A stretch of DNA of 64,000 nucleotides from Hetaerina americana. Taxonomy: Eukaryota; Arthropoda; Insecta; Odonata; Calopterygidae. Where the stretch lies: positions 6,366,007-6,430,006 of the forward strand of contig JAKTNV010000026.1 of assembly GCA_022747635.1 (NCBI GenBank), given 5' to 3'. A program made the translations under genes and the position numbers. Positions within the stretch are counted from its first letter, which is position 1, and every line of letters begins with the position of its first letter. The notes beneath the pieces were generated by a model. That model made no database searches. It was given only the letters and a program-made list of their open reading frames with translations, and was not told the DNA's origin. Of this stretch, positions 1 through 11,375 are shown piece by piece.

Positions 1-43
1 TACAGAAATTTCCAGCTAGTAAGCTACCAAAATGAGATATATT

Positions 44-310
44 AGTCCAGGGGTAGAGGTTGAGCGGCGTGCCCGGGAATCGAACCTGGGCCACGAGGGC
101 CCAGGTTCGATTCCCGGGCACACCGCTCAGCTAGGCTTCACCCGAGATATGTGATTTTTCGGGTACCAGAACTTCCTGGAAAAACATAGGGCACAGGGAA
201 AGGAACTGGGCGCCATGCCGTAATGTGTGAGTTTCACACGCTGTTTTGCTTAGTACAGGATCAGATCAACCCTCACCTATCAAATCGACCTTCGGGTTGA
301 TAACTGCATT
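44..310 (+). repeat. tRNA-derived SINE, family 1, copy 1
   Basis: A pol III A-box-like element (TAGTCCAGGGG, 44-54) is followed by a B box (GGTTCGATTCC, about 104-114). The body runs through a CACAGGGAAAGGAACTGG block (about 190-210), a TTTCACAC block and a TTAGTACAGG block, and ends near GGGTTGATAACTG. The same ordered blocks recur at 11376, 13349 (-), 16841 (-), 39751 (-) and 63893, which is what defines the family. The head of this copy is unusual because the B-box arm is duplicated in inverted orientation (see 61-129). Family and polarity are well supported; exact ends are approximate. Confidence 0.8.
61..129. repeat. Inverted duplication of SINE B-box arm
   Basis: Two 32-base arms (61-92 and 98-129) are reverse complements except for one position, around a 5-base spacer ACGAG. 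Each arm contains the B-box core TTCGATTCCCGGG, so the B box is present on both strands. Other family members have only one B box, so this looks like a rearrangement inside the SINE head. Confidence 0.85.
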
Positions 311-631
311 TACTCTACCAAATCTCTATCAAGATTTCCTGTTATACCGATCTTATTTTTCAAGTAAGGCAAATAAGACCAGTCAAAAACAAAATTCACT
401 ACTTGTTCAAAACATTACTTACAAGAATTCGTCGCATGGATTACTACACCTTGAATTAACACCGTTCAGCATCCATAGGAACGGAAACTTTTAAAGCACG
501 AATTTAACATTCGTTATTGTAATGGCAGACCCAGAACCATAGCAGAGCCAGACACATCTCTTAAGGTGGAAGACACCGCTCGTAGAGAGATGCCAAAAAT
601 CTTTCAGGATAGGGCTGGGCTCCCTACTCAC
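310..631. other. No gene seen; flank and downstream intron of candidate exon
   Basis: AT-rich sequence between the SINE and the donor of the minus-strand exon at 632. The segment just below 632 begins with a strong GTGAGT donor, so it is probably intron for the minus-strand gene. A short plus-strand frame here (246-494) overlaps the SINE tail and is not credible as a gene. Confidence 0.4.
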
Positions 632-844
632 CTTACATTCGTGATCTGGAAGGCCTTCCGGGGACAAGTGCCAATTGATCACCTCGCCAAATCCACGATT
701 CCTCCTCGGCGGGACCTGTGAGAAGAGCGTTGAAACGCGGTGTGAATCGTGAAGACTGTCTGTGAAAGCAATCTGCTGTGCTTGGTACAAGAAATATTTC
801 GAACGGATACCATTGAGAGAACTCGGCAAGACACCCACCTGCCA
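632..844 (-). CDS. Candidate internal coding exon, unrecognised protein
   Basis: On the minus strand an acceptor with a pyrimidine-rich tract ends in CTCCAGTTTTCAG. The exon starts after the second AG at 844, or after the first at 851. It ends at a consensus donor, AATGTAAG|GTGAGTAGG, at 632/631. With the start at 844 the exon is exactly 71 codons, phase 0 at both ends. The frame is fully open and reads like real protein: it includes GIRSKYFLYQAQQIAF near residues 11-26, PPRRNRGFGEVINWHL near 47-62, and ends in HECK. GC content is clearly above the flanks. I do not recognise the family and assign no function. The minus-strand exon at 44021-44244 ends in phase 0, so it could splice to this one directly or through other exons. 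Seen: splice sites and open frame. Inferred: that it is a translated exon. Confidence 0.6.
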
Positions 845-883
845 CTGAAAACTGGAGAGGCAGAGAAATATGAGACACGGCAT

Positions 884-1970
884 TATGGAATATTTTCCGT
901 CAAAATATTGGTATTCAGATGAAATAAAATGGTTTTCTTTTACTTATGCAAAAGAAAGCAGCAAACATTAGATATAACGGCAACTTTCATAGCCTTGACT
1001 AACGTAAAATAGATACGGTAAAATAATAAAGAAAGGCTGATTATTATAGAAATTGCATTTCATGACGTTGAATATATTTGTACACTTATTTAGTAATCAT
1101 ATACGAGTATTATTCCAGAAAAATAGAATCTCGTTTATATTGCAAAGCTCAACATAACTACAGGACTTAAACAGGAGAATTACGAATTTGTCTCCATTTG
1201 CCTCCGAAAGATACTAAAAGTTGATTTTCAATCAAAATATTTTTCCTTTCGATTCAATTAAAACAATTCATTTTCCATTCCTCCTTTCTTATCCTATCTT
1301 CCCAGTAACTTTTCCCCTTTTTCCAGTTTAACACTTCTTAAATCTAATCATTTTTGGTAAAATTCTCTGAAATTTTTCTGGTTCTTCAACATTTTAAGTC
1401 AACACAATTAGATTTACCATCTTACGCCATCTTTTTGAATATCACGCAACAAATCGAATGCAGGCAGTTGGATGTTGAAGATAGTGATAGAGGGAAGAGT
1501 TTTGGGCGATAAAGGTTGAAAGAGGAAAATATTAGGTATTTAGGATAGCATTAGGAAGGTCGAAAATATGTAGACCTTAAAAGTGGTCATTATAGCTTGT
1601 GGCATTAGGGTAGGTGGATCTAAAACGTTTGGTATTATTTTGTACTTAGGTCCGTCGAACTCTTACTTTTACCGGTAGACCAATGTAAATATTAATTCAA
1701 CTTAGTATTTACACTAATACACAGGGGATTTCTATCCTAGAAATACGTGCATCACGCATTTAATAGTCCTCCTGCGTAGCCTCGATTAAATAAGCGCATA
1801 GTCCGATATTCGTCAAACACGAAAACGTTATAATCGATTTTCATCGGTGATAGTCATGATATGTATTTTCACCACCTCCAAATTTGTGAACTCGGTGATA
1901 AATGATATCGAATGAACAGCTCATATTGCAGTCGATATATCGCAATATCACAGCCGAAATGTGGACGAAT
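884..1970. other. AT-rich sequence, nothing recognised
   Basis: No convincing reading frame, RNA gene or repeat was seen. A pyrimidine-rich run at about 1255-1330 is not followed by an open exon. Confidence 0.4.
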
Positions 1971-1974
1971 CGGC

Positions 1975-2400
1975 CACCAGGATTTCTCGCTCTCCGACTT
2001 CCTTCTTCATCCTCTCGGGATAACCTTCTCTGTCACTCTCCGCATCTCTTTCGGTCGCTCCCTACTCCATCCTGGCATTCTTCTTTGCCTGCTATTGTAT
2101 CTTTCCCTCTCTCTTTCCTTCACCCCCCCTCCCGCACAACCCCGTGTGCTATCACGCAATATCACTCTCCCTGTCGTAGCGGACGGGCGAGTGAAAGGCT
2201 GAATCGTGAACGGCATTCGGGTGTGGTATGGCATTCTCCGTCATCCTCTCCCCACCAACGTCCCTCACCAACAGCCTCCAAGCATTCCCTCCGTCCAATA
2301 ACGTCCCATCCCACTCTCCCCACCCCCGCCACCCGCTCGCTCGTATCTCTATCCACCTTTGCCTGCCAACTTTTTTCTTTCGTCGGAAACACGGGTGACT
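1975..2400. other. Pyrimidine-rich GC island
   Basis: Plus strand dominated by C and T (many CTCTCC/CCCTCC runs) in otherwise AT-rich DNA. It gives overlapping open frames on both strands (1902-2501 + and 2162-2485 -), none with recognisable protein character; they reflect the base bias. Possibly a regulatory island; function not shown. Confidence 0.45.
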
Positions 2401-3530
2401 GCGAGCTCTTTAAGTGCCCGCAAAAAAAGAAGGGTGGATTCCAGAGTATTTTATCAGAAGAATCTGGTCGTAAAAAATGCCGCAAACAAAAAATGAACTA
2501 AAATAGCCCAAAAACTGTAAAACAACCTCAACGTTGGGATTACTCTTTTGCTTCGAGTCTGATTAACGAATTTGTACAAATTGGAGTTTGGGGACGGATT
2601 CAGTTCGTAGTTCCACGTTCATAGTTATTATTATCACGATTGGTTGATGAATAATTAGAAAATTACTATTGACTTTGATAAGATTGGGACTGAATTACAG
2701 TCTATTATTGATGACATTATATCACACTTGCAATGTGTAAAAATTATTTACTTTTGACCAAAGGTAATATTATTTTTTTAATAATCATGAGGATGAATCA
2801 AAATACGAATAATAAAAATATGGATAATTTAAGGATCTAATATTCCCTAATATGATTAATCCCACGCTTAAGATAAGTAATAATTTAATGATACAAGCAT
2901 AATTTCGTAAAATGTGAAAAAGTCAAATATTTTCGAGCTATAATGCGTTGGATTGTGAATTTAAAAATAGGATATGTCATAAAGTTGACATTCTCCCCTG
3001 TGCGGAATATCAATATCAAAATGTTAATACTAATACTACTGTGACATACTACTATACATATGGTCAACTCTGAACTGAGCGGTATCAATCGGTTTGACTG
3101 ATTGAAGAACTTCCTCAGGTTGCGTGCTGTGCTGGAAATTTAAGCTAATTAAACCAAATTGCAACTTCGAAAGCTCAAGATTGGAGGCGTACTGCGAAAT
3201 GATGAGGACTCGGGGAAATTAAGCAATCTAATATTTCGATATTCACGAATTTTAACTGAGAGCGTTATGCCGTACTACTACGGCAGCGCATTCATTGCCT
3301 TGGGGTGAAAGGGGGAAGTTGTTTGATTCGTTAGGGAATACCCAAGGCACCTAAAGCGACTAAAAGCGGAAACGCCTGCTATCCTGGTAAGCTCAACTGT
3401 TAACTCTTTCATCCGATCCTAAAAATACTGACCGCTTCGGAAAGTACCGTCTGGGAACCTTAGGCGGAAAATCGATTTTTTCGGCGAATCTCCTGTTGGC
3501 CCGCAACGTAGCGGTGTCGCACGAGAGGAG
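2400..3530. other. Mostly AT-rich spacer with one weak exon-like frame
   Basis: On the minus strand a TTTCGCAG at about 3195 is followed by about 51 open codons ending near 3050. It has no clear donor, so I do not call it. The rest shows nothing recognised. Confidence 0.3.
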
Positions 3531-3534
3531 AGTT

Positions 3535-3830
3535 TAAAGTGATCGGAGGGAGGAGAGGGGATCGGAGAAGAGAGTGTGGAGGAGGGTGAAAAGAGAGGAC
3601 GATGCCAGGAGAAATAAGCACTCTCCCCACCCTTCACCCTGCCCTCTTCCCGTTCCATCCTCATAGTCTAACATCCAAGGAGTCATCTGTCGTTCAACGA
3701 CCTTTCCCTTCTCCTGCTTCTCCCAGCCTCCTAACCCCCACTCTCTACCTCTCTCTCTCACACACACTCACACTCCCGAACCTTCCTCATACAAACCTCT
3801 TCCATCTCTCGCACACTTAACTACCATTTG
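3535..3830. other. Purine-to-pyrimidine switch island
   Basis: About 3535-3600 is almost all purine on the plus strand (GGAGGGAGGAGAGGGG and similar). From 3605 to 3830 the plus strand is almost all pyrimidine, including a (CT)n/(CA)n stretch near 3750-3780. Open frames here on both strands are composition artefacts. Confidence 0.5.
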
Positions 3831-5470
3831 CTTCCTACCACTCCCATTGCCAGCGACTTAATCAACCACCGTTCTCAAATCTTCTCAACGTCTCGAAAAA
3901 TTTATTCCTGCTTTAGCTGAATGCCGTGCGCAATCCAATTGGCTTGTTGACTTGTTCGGATCGAAACGGCGCGGCGGCGGCACAGGAGAGTTTTTCAATG
4001 TTTCAACTCTTTTTAGGCGTGACGAAATTTTGGTGGTGATTTTAAAACCCAGATTCACGCACGGACCCAATTACATTGGAGTGGACCCCGCTCATTCGCG
4101 TCCAGCAGGTGAAATTTACGGAAAAACTTAAAACCGTCACAAATAGTTCTAGGGAAATCCTGACGGATGTTACACTCCCATAGAAATCATTAGATTTCAG
4201 TAAAAACTGAAACAGTGGTATAAGCATTTTCATTAGGGATTCAGGTTACCCTAAAATCTCTATGCAGATGATGTCTTCCTCGAAGGATGCCCCTAACTTT
4301 GGGATTTGAATTTCGTTTCGAGTGCCAACGTAGGCATTAGAATTAGGAGACATCAATAATATTTAATAATTAAATGAAGATAAGTGTAAATACACCTGCA
4401 GGTGTAAACTTGTTTGTACTAAACTGATCAGCATGAATTAATTTACAATAGAGCGTTGTTCTACTTTACCTGCGAGGAAATACGGGCTTTGTACTGCAAG
4501 CTGTACTGCACTGTACGGTACTTACAAGCTTTTTCCCTCTCCATGTTCTAAACAGGAAATCTGGGACTTAAATCTCATATACCGTATAAAACCGGATTGA
4601 TTTAAAGTTTAGTATTGCTTAATGTTTATTTATCATTTGATACAATGGATTTTGTATGCTCACTCAAACCAATAAGTTTTATTTATGATGAACACATAAA
4701 GTTCTCAAGATTAGAAACTACTTTCACCCGGCTTCTTTTCTTCTTGAATGATTCTCCGATGGGGACCTAAAGTCCCTGATTATAAGATAAAAACAAACGA
4801 GTTTTTCACTAAAGAATGATATTCGATTTTGGAAAATTTATGAGGTATATTATAGCCAAGTCCACGCATACAATTTGATAGATACTAAAACCCAGTGTTC
4901 CACTAGCGTACAGCCCAGAAATTAAATTGTAGGCTCATCCTGGAATCACGCATCACAGATCCTCATACTTAAGCTTTATTAGAGAAATAACCGTCATTTC
5001 TTATGCAATCTGTGCTACGTGCTACCTTGTGCAGGCCAATCTAATCGTTATTTTGTTCTATCAAATTATCTCCTGTTCAAAAAAAGGATTACACCTTATT
5101 ATGCCCTCATCGAAAACCAGATAATAGAAGTCCATAGCTTATTAAGTAATTATTGCCAGCTTGAGAAACAAAGAATTTGTTGAACTCTGGTTCGTTTCTT
5201 GTAAATAACTGAGATTTTAAGTATATGTCCGTAAACAGTTTTCATTTACTGTGCCTTTTAGCGAAGCTCACATAATATAGGATAAGTTGAGTCTATTGAA
5301 AGTTTCCAATCTCCGTCTGAGTACATTAAATTTTGTTCTAGGTAAAATGGGTTGGAAGTTAACTAATCATACGTTTCACTTTAAGGGCCTTCTTAGGATG
5401 CATTTTTGCAAATAAAATCTGACCCGAGGCTGGAAATAATGGGAATATTATTTCTGTTCACGTCTTCTCC
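3830..5470. other. AT-rich spacer, nothing firm
   Basis: No gene recognised. One minus-strand acceptor-like TTTCCTGTTTAG near 4552 is followed 22 bases later by a GTAAGT donor-like site near 4526. This could be a microexon but is more likely chance. Confidence 0.3.
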
Positions 5471-5474
5471 CAAC

Positions 5475-5695
5475 TGGAGTCTCCACCGATTTTAACCGGA
5501 TGGTGATGACGTTCGGTCGATTGCGTATAACAAGCCCGTTACGACCCCCGCCCCCTCCGCTAAATGGAGCGAAAACTTCTGAACGAGCGGCGGATGATGA
5601 CGCGCCATTGTGGTATGGCCCAGAGGCTAAGTGTGTTTCCCCACGCTTCCATCTCCCACGAAGACGGAAGGCATTACTTTCTTCCATCGCTACAC
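5475..5695. other. CpG-containing GC-rich island
   Basis: GC-rich patch with many CG dinucleotides (for example CGATTGCG, CGAGCGGCGG, GACGCGCC) flanked by AT-rich DNA. Overlapping open frames on both strands lack protein character. Confidence 0.45.
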
Positions 5696-6595
5696 CGTAA
5701 TAGAAGGAGTGCAACTCGATGCCTTGCGTGTTTTCATTTAAAAAACATTTTTCTTGGGAAAGATCAGCATGATCACAACTTCAAATACATAATTTTAAAC
5801 ACCTTGTCTAAGATCATAATCGTGAAGAAGTTTACTGAATAGCTAATCACTATATCCAAAAAAACTCTCCAAAAAGTCGTTTTTTTTCTACTTAAAAGGT
5901 ATCGATGATTAATTTAATGCTCCAGAGTATCTTCAAAAAAATGTTTTCTTCACAGAAATTGTTGCCTCAAGCTGATATAAGGTACTGATGATCTGTTAAG
6001 TGCAGTTTTGGCTGTTTCAAAGAGAACTCCATGTGTATGCAAATAATTATAATGCAGACATTTTGATGTTGCAAAATAATTATAATGTAGAAATTTTCAT
6101 GTTGTAAAATATTTAATTCTAAACATTAACTCCCTCAGACAGTTACTAGCTCAGATTTATAATAATTTGTAAAACCTATCTATTAATCGATGTTTCATGA
6201 TACAAATATTAAGAATGCAAAGAATTTGTCCATCGTGAAAGTTGGTAATAACCTACGCCAAAAATGCCTATGGGTCGTCAGAACAGTATTAGGCAAGTGT
6301 TTTCTGACCTGAAATAGTATCCATATGTTGTAAAAAGGCGTTCCGAAATTTGATTCAGCTATTAAAGTCATTTCTCAACATAATTTCTCAGGGTAAATTT
6401 TTATGCAGGTTGGAATTACTATACAACATCTCCGGACAGACGAAGACGAAGTGCAGTAAAGTAGCAGTCGAGTTTAATACTTCGTGTGCAGGGTAAAAAA
6501 CGCAAAATAGGTTTTGTTACCCATGAGCCGTTAAATTCGCAGCTTCCACTTTCAAAATGAGGAAGTTTATGTTCGTGGCTAAGGTCTTCTCCTGC
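5695..6595. other. AT-rich spacer, nothing recognised
   Basis: No gene or repeat recognised. A near-duplicated short phrase (AATAATTATAATG plus AGA-type context) occurs twice between about 6040 and 6100. Confidence 0.3.
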
Positions 6596-6604
6596 TTTCA
6601 AGTA

Positions 6605-6800
6605 GGATGCTCATCAATTTAGCGTCTAGGGAGGGTAGGAGGAGTAGGACGCCACGGGAGAACGACACGTCGCCGGTAACCGTGCGTGACGCTAGCATTC
6701 CCTCACGGACGCACCGCGACGCGCAGCTCACAAATGGCAGCGGCCGCAGGGTTCGCGTCCGCCGAATGTATATACGGGTCTCCGTGAGCCGTACTGGCTG
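6605..6800. other. Dense CpG island
   Basis: The most CpG-dense patch of the window (GACGCCACGG, ACACGTCGCCGG, CACCGCGACGCGCAG). A TATATAC sequence lies at about 6770. It could be a promoter or other open regulatory element, but no open exon follows on either strand. Confidence 0.45.
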
Positions 6801-8620
6801 AACTTGGTGACACCTCAGCAACCACACCTATGAGCTCATTCGGTGAGCTTCGTCGCACGTGCTATGGAATGCCGTGCTCTACAGAATTAATCATCTTCGA
6901 TGCAATGAAAATTCTTCAGCATGAAGCACACACTTGTGGCCACGCATCCTTTCGTCTTTTTTGATTCGACATGCATGAATGCTCCGGAGATGAATTTTCA
7001 ATCAATTATCATTTTTTTATGCATCAATATAAAGTTTGATTTTATTTCTATACGTAGAGATGAGAAACCTCATTCGACTTCTTAGTCTCTGACGCAACTT
7101 GTTGGACTGTTACATAACACGTGAGAAGACAAAAATTATTTATCCCGCGAGTAAGCACGATTGGAATAACAATGCGTCCGTGCTAAAAATTGGACTCTTT
7201 AGGGTTAATACTTACAATAAATGCAATTGCTCCTATTAAGATTTTTTTTCTCATTTTTTTCGGATTGTATTTATAATTTTGTATCCAAGCATAATCTGCA
7301 AAATTGAATATTGCAAAAGGATTTTCGTTTGATTAAGAATGAGTACAAAGAAAACTATCTCTTGGTTTAGCTATCATACAAAAACTAGGGATGAAATAGC
7401 TCGCTGAATGCGTGGAAAAAGTGGTTTCAGAGATAAATATGTACGTTAATAATATAATGAAAAATAATTAATTAATTCTGGGTAAAAGAAGTATTGACTG
7501 AACAAATAAGGGATCCTTCATATTTATCAAAAGACTTTTTTAAATAAATTTTTGCAAAGGTATGTGGAATTATGAACTGGTAACATTGAGAGATTAGATG
7601 CTGTTTATAATGTTTAGCTACTTTAAATTTTGAAAATCAAGAGATAGGCCTTTTTCGAGAGAAGACGGGAGTTTCATGAAGGATAAAAAAGGTACCCCGG
7701 ACGACAATTGATCACTCTGAAGCAGCAATTTGCTTACATTTTATTATATTGTTAGTATCAGTTAATGCCAATTTTATTGAATGTATTAAAAATCTGCACC
7801 CATTGATTTGGCTTTTCGGAGAAATGCCTGTATGCTGGATGCTATAAATCGCCTCAAAATTATGGAATTCTTCCAAAGGAATTATGTCCCTGGTCGATGC
7901 AAACTAAAAAATATCGTACATTGGCACCAAACATGGCAATAATCGTCCCTATAATTCAGAAGGGTTATAAATTTTCCTGTTCCAATTACTAGTGAATTAA
8001 TGGCCTCATTAAATTACCAGATTTGTATTCCCTCATTATGCTGAACAAAATTAAGACGGAAAAAAATAAACGGATATCAATCTCCAACTGTTTTCGCGTA
8101 AGGGTTGCTTTGATATCCAGTACAACTGAAAAGGTCGAACAGATTACGGGATAAATATCTCCACAGTGAAAAATTCTCATTTGAATTTAGCCTTACCTTT
8201 TCGCATTAAATGAAGCATTTGGACTCCTGGAGTTCACCTAAATTTATCTCACTTGTTAGGGTAAAATTTACTTGTTTCAGGCTAAAACATTGAATAACCG
8301 TAAGAAATTTATGAGCAGCATAATCTTATGATTTATGGAGAGTGAAATTAATTTAATAATAATGGGGGATGTTGTTAAAAGAAAAGCCCACCAAGAGCAG
8401 GTAACGCAAGTCTGGAGCGTGCTTGTTTATGGTAGTTAGGTATGGGCAATAACAATGGCAGAATTAGAAATGGGATAATTCTTAAGATCAATGGATATTA
8501 AATGAATACCTTGTATAACTGATGAAGAGGGTCAACAAAGAGTAAGAGAAGAAAGAAATCTAATGAGTACTCCGAGAAGAGGAGCGGCACATTTTGTGAT
8601 GCGATGCCCTGATGATGTCT
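6800..8620. other. AT-rich spacer, nothing firm
   Basis: No gene recognised. On the minus strand a GAAAAG|GTAAGG donor-like site occurs near 8194, but the upstream sequence lacks a good acceptor. Confidence 0.3.
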
Positions 8621-8629
8621 TTGATGGAA

Positions 8630-8830
8630 AAGTGAACGCGAAGAGCTGTAGAGGAGGAAAACGCGGATGTGAGATTCATAGAACACATAAGGAAAGATGT
8701 CAAAGAGATGAAATGTGTTGACATGAAGACGTTAGCCGACATTTGATTGCATGGTGAAGAACTTCGTGCTAGGGTTAATGGTCCGTTATGATAACGAGGA
8801 AGAATTTTAAAGCCAGTAAACAGCATTGGA
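8630..8830 (+). pseudogene. Possible decayed coding fragment, unknown
   Basis: The plus strand carries a protein-like stretch interrupted by stops. One segment reads EENADVRFIEHIRKDVKEMK, then continues for about 10 residues to a stop, then reads LHGEELRARVNGPL before two more stops. The opposite strand is open for 88 codons (8560-8826) but is low-complexity in serine. The alternating charged and hydrophobic pattern suggests an old retroposed or transposon-derived ORF. I do not recognise the family. Confidence 0.25.
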
Positions 8831-9660
8831 TGCTCTAAACTGCTTATGTTTCTGCTTAATGCAGGAATTGATGCCTGGAAGATCCTCAGAAATGTAATAA
8901 CACAAACATATATAGGCCCAGTGGAGTTTGGAAGTGTTTTATTTAGTCTAACTTAGCGAAAATTCATTCTATAATATTAGCAAAGCATAGCAACTTAACT
9001 TGACCACTATACAAGCCATCTATTTTTATGGTTCCGCGTGTAATTCAGTGTAGTTTTCCTGGATGGCAAGCCAAGGTCGGAAAAAAACTGTTTTAATTTA
9101 ACGATTGAATTGAATTAATAATACGATAACAAGTCAAAAATGTAATAATTAATGCTGGAAAAATTCCTGTTTCATTTAGGTATGAGGTAAAGTATTTTAT
9201 GACCAATGCGATATTAGATTTTCTTAAGTTGTTTTGAAATGACGAGTTTCACAAATAGCTACATAATTATTTGTTACGTAATAAGTATTTGAACCCGCGC
9301 TTGGATAGTGTCACAAACAGTATTGACCTCTCTCGGACACATGGAAAGTTTGCCTTGAAATTGGTATTTCTGGACAAACATCTCGACAAAAATACTGCCC
9401 AAGAAAAAAATATATCGGCAGTTCTAGGAAAAACATGTTTCCTGTTCCGAATGAAGATGCTGAAAGAAAATTGGTAGAAATTAAATCCCAGAGAGTATTA
9501 TTGCACACATTCGTTTACTTAAACTGGAGTATTTCGTAATAGATGGCGAGACATCGTTTCTTGATGCATAAGGAGCGAGCGAAGGGGGAAGAATTGTTGA
9601 TGAGATAAGTACCCCATTAAAATCACTTATTGATTGAATACCGATGTGTGTTTCCAAATT
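8830..9660. other. AT-rich spacer, nothing recognised
   Basis: No supported gene, RNA or repeat was seen. Confidence 0.3.
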
Positions 9661-9664
9661 TTTA

Positions 9665-9784
9665 TTATAAGGCCTTGATCACTTGCGGGAAGCCCATAAG
9701 GTTAGGATAACACATATTTTGGTTAGAACGAAAATAGGCATTCCACTCATATGGCCAGTGTATACATGTTCCATATGGGCTATC
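9665..9784 (-). CDS. Candidate 3'-terminal exon, unrecognised
   Basis: On the minus strand a very strong acceptor (an uninterrupted pyrimidine run of roughly 30 bases ending in CCCGTTTTCAG, about 9785-9820) is followed by 39 open codons and a TAA stop. The peptide begins DSPYGTCIHWPYEWNAYF and ends GFPQVIKAL. An AATAAA poly(A) signal overlaps and follows the stop (9661-9666). Phase is 0 at the acceptor, matching the donor phase of the minus-strand exon at 44021-44244. Against it: the peptide is short, I recognise no family, and a terminal exon here would make the exon at 632-844 part of another gene. Confidence 0.3.
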   Translation of the reverse strand, partial: DSPYGTCIHWPYEWNAYFRSNQNMCYPNLMGFPQVIKAL

Positions 9785-11035
9785 CTGAAAACGGGAAAGG
9801 AGGAAAAAGGAGGAAACGTAGTTAAGTATCCTATCTTGTCCTAGCTCAATGCACAAAACAGAGCCATCCATCTGTCCCGGAGGACGATTTGTGAAACGTG
9901 GAATATTTTTTGTTTTACCATTTCCTACCGCTACGCGCAGCCGAGCGAAACATGTTGAGAGTGGGCGGAATTCCATAGGGTCAAGGCTACTCAAAAAATC
10001 TTCTCACCTCCCCATTCCGGCTGTTATATTTCTAAATTATTCAATAGAGTCAAGTATTGTTTTTCCGCAAAGGCAACTTGGGAACTTAACACTAATTTCA
10101 CATCGACCCGACGAATAAAATTCCTTGCCGGAGAATTTCCCGCGCTGTGCCTCCTTTATTCCCGCCTATAAAAAGGCCACTGTCTACTGCTAATCTATTT
10201 GAAATGGATTAATTATATGGTATGGTAATTACAAGATAATGACACAGCAAAACATCGCAACCATTGACGTATGTTGGGGCAAGTGAAACGTTATGTTAGA
10301 GTCAAAATTCCCCTTGAAATTCATTCAGCAGATTATCTCTCGTCCGTCGTCCTTCCTTTTATATCACTGCATTGTCATGCGATCTTTTCTCAATCGTTTG
10401 ATTGTCTTGCAAGACCTGGCCTGTCAAATTTTGAGGGATGGACAGCACGTTAACATTATCAGGGCCATTAAGTGCTCACGCATTGGGAAGTATTCACGAG
10501 AATGTCCTTGAAGAAAATCAATTAAACTTGACACTTTTTTTACCCTTCTTCAAAGTAATTATGAATATTTTCCAACGGAAAGTTAACAGAACGAGACATT
10601 TGTATTTCATATTTGCCTAATGCTACATTCTAAGCATCTCTCTGTTCCCTTATTAACGAGCCAATAACACAATGAAAATAGATTAAATTAAGCTAAAAAA
10701 ATATACATCCCTCACGGTGACTTATCTGTTAACTCAAGTTGTTTGTCACGTTGTATTATATCCAATCATCCTCTATGCTATATTTGCTAAATTACACTAA
10801 ACCTCTGTCGATTTCATGATGATTATCTCCAGGTCCGTGCCTTTCCATATACCTACATCATTACTCGTACAGAGTTTGCTACACCCTCCTTAGTACATCT
10901 CGTTCATTCAGAGTTATGAGGCTGAGCAAGGAGATCAAGGAAGAAAACATGACGAATTGACAGACAAATCATTTCGCGGACGTGAGCAAACACTGCCGTT
11001 GCCCTGGACACATTTGAACATCCTTTCCTTCTTCA
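9785..11035. other. Spacer; one TATA-like site
   Basis: Mostly AT-rich. A TATAAAAAGG sequence at about 10167-10176 follows a GC-rich patch. No exon-like sequence starts downstream on the plus strand, so a promoter is not claimed. Short open frames at 9849-10118 and 10271-10620 lack protein character. Confidence 0.3.
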
Positions 11036-11039
11036 AACG

Positions 11040-11285
11040 CCAATGCTGCCACAGTATGATATCTCTACCCATCTAACCCACACCCCTCGCGCTCCCCCAT
11101 TCGAGCTTCGTATCCCCGCAAGACACCGTTACGTCCCGCATGCTCGGTTACGGGTCCGGCCACCACATTCCAGGGTGGCGCTGATCACACGACGGCAGCA
11201 ATCCATTTACACTTCCGGTTTCTCACCCCCCAGCGGTAAAGAGCCCCCAGAGAACAGCGAAACCCCCCATCAGCTGACAATTTGA
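11040..11285. other. C-rich, CpG-containing island
   Basis: C-rich plus strand with many CG dinucleotides (TACGTCCCGCATGCTCGG and similar). The 80-codon plus-strand frame here is typical of composition-driven frames in this window. Confidence 0.4.
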
Positions 11286-11375
11286 ATGCGTGAATACAGA
11301 ATCACCTTGGAAGTCAGACGGTGGCGGCAACAGTAAGGGCATAGGTTGCTACCGGCTGTATTTTTACGAAGTCAC

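Noticed and set aside
61..129. Rho-independent-type terminator or attachment site
   Set aside because: The palindrome is made of a duplicated tRNA B-box arm within a SINE in a eukaryotic genome.
1902..2501. 199-codon plus-strand frame
   Set aside because: It coincides with a pyrimidine-rich island, frames on the opposite strand are also open, and there is no domain character.
3045..3197. Minus-strand 51-codon exon-like frame after TTTCGCAG
   Set aside because: The acceptor is moderate, there is no donor and the peptide is unrecognised; it is within chance expectation.
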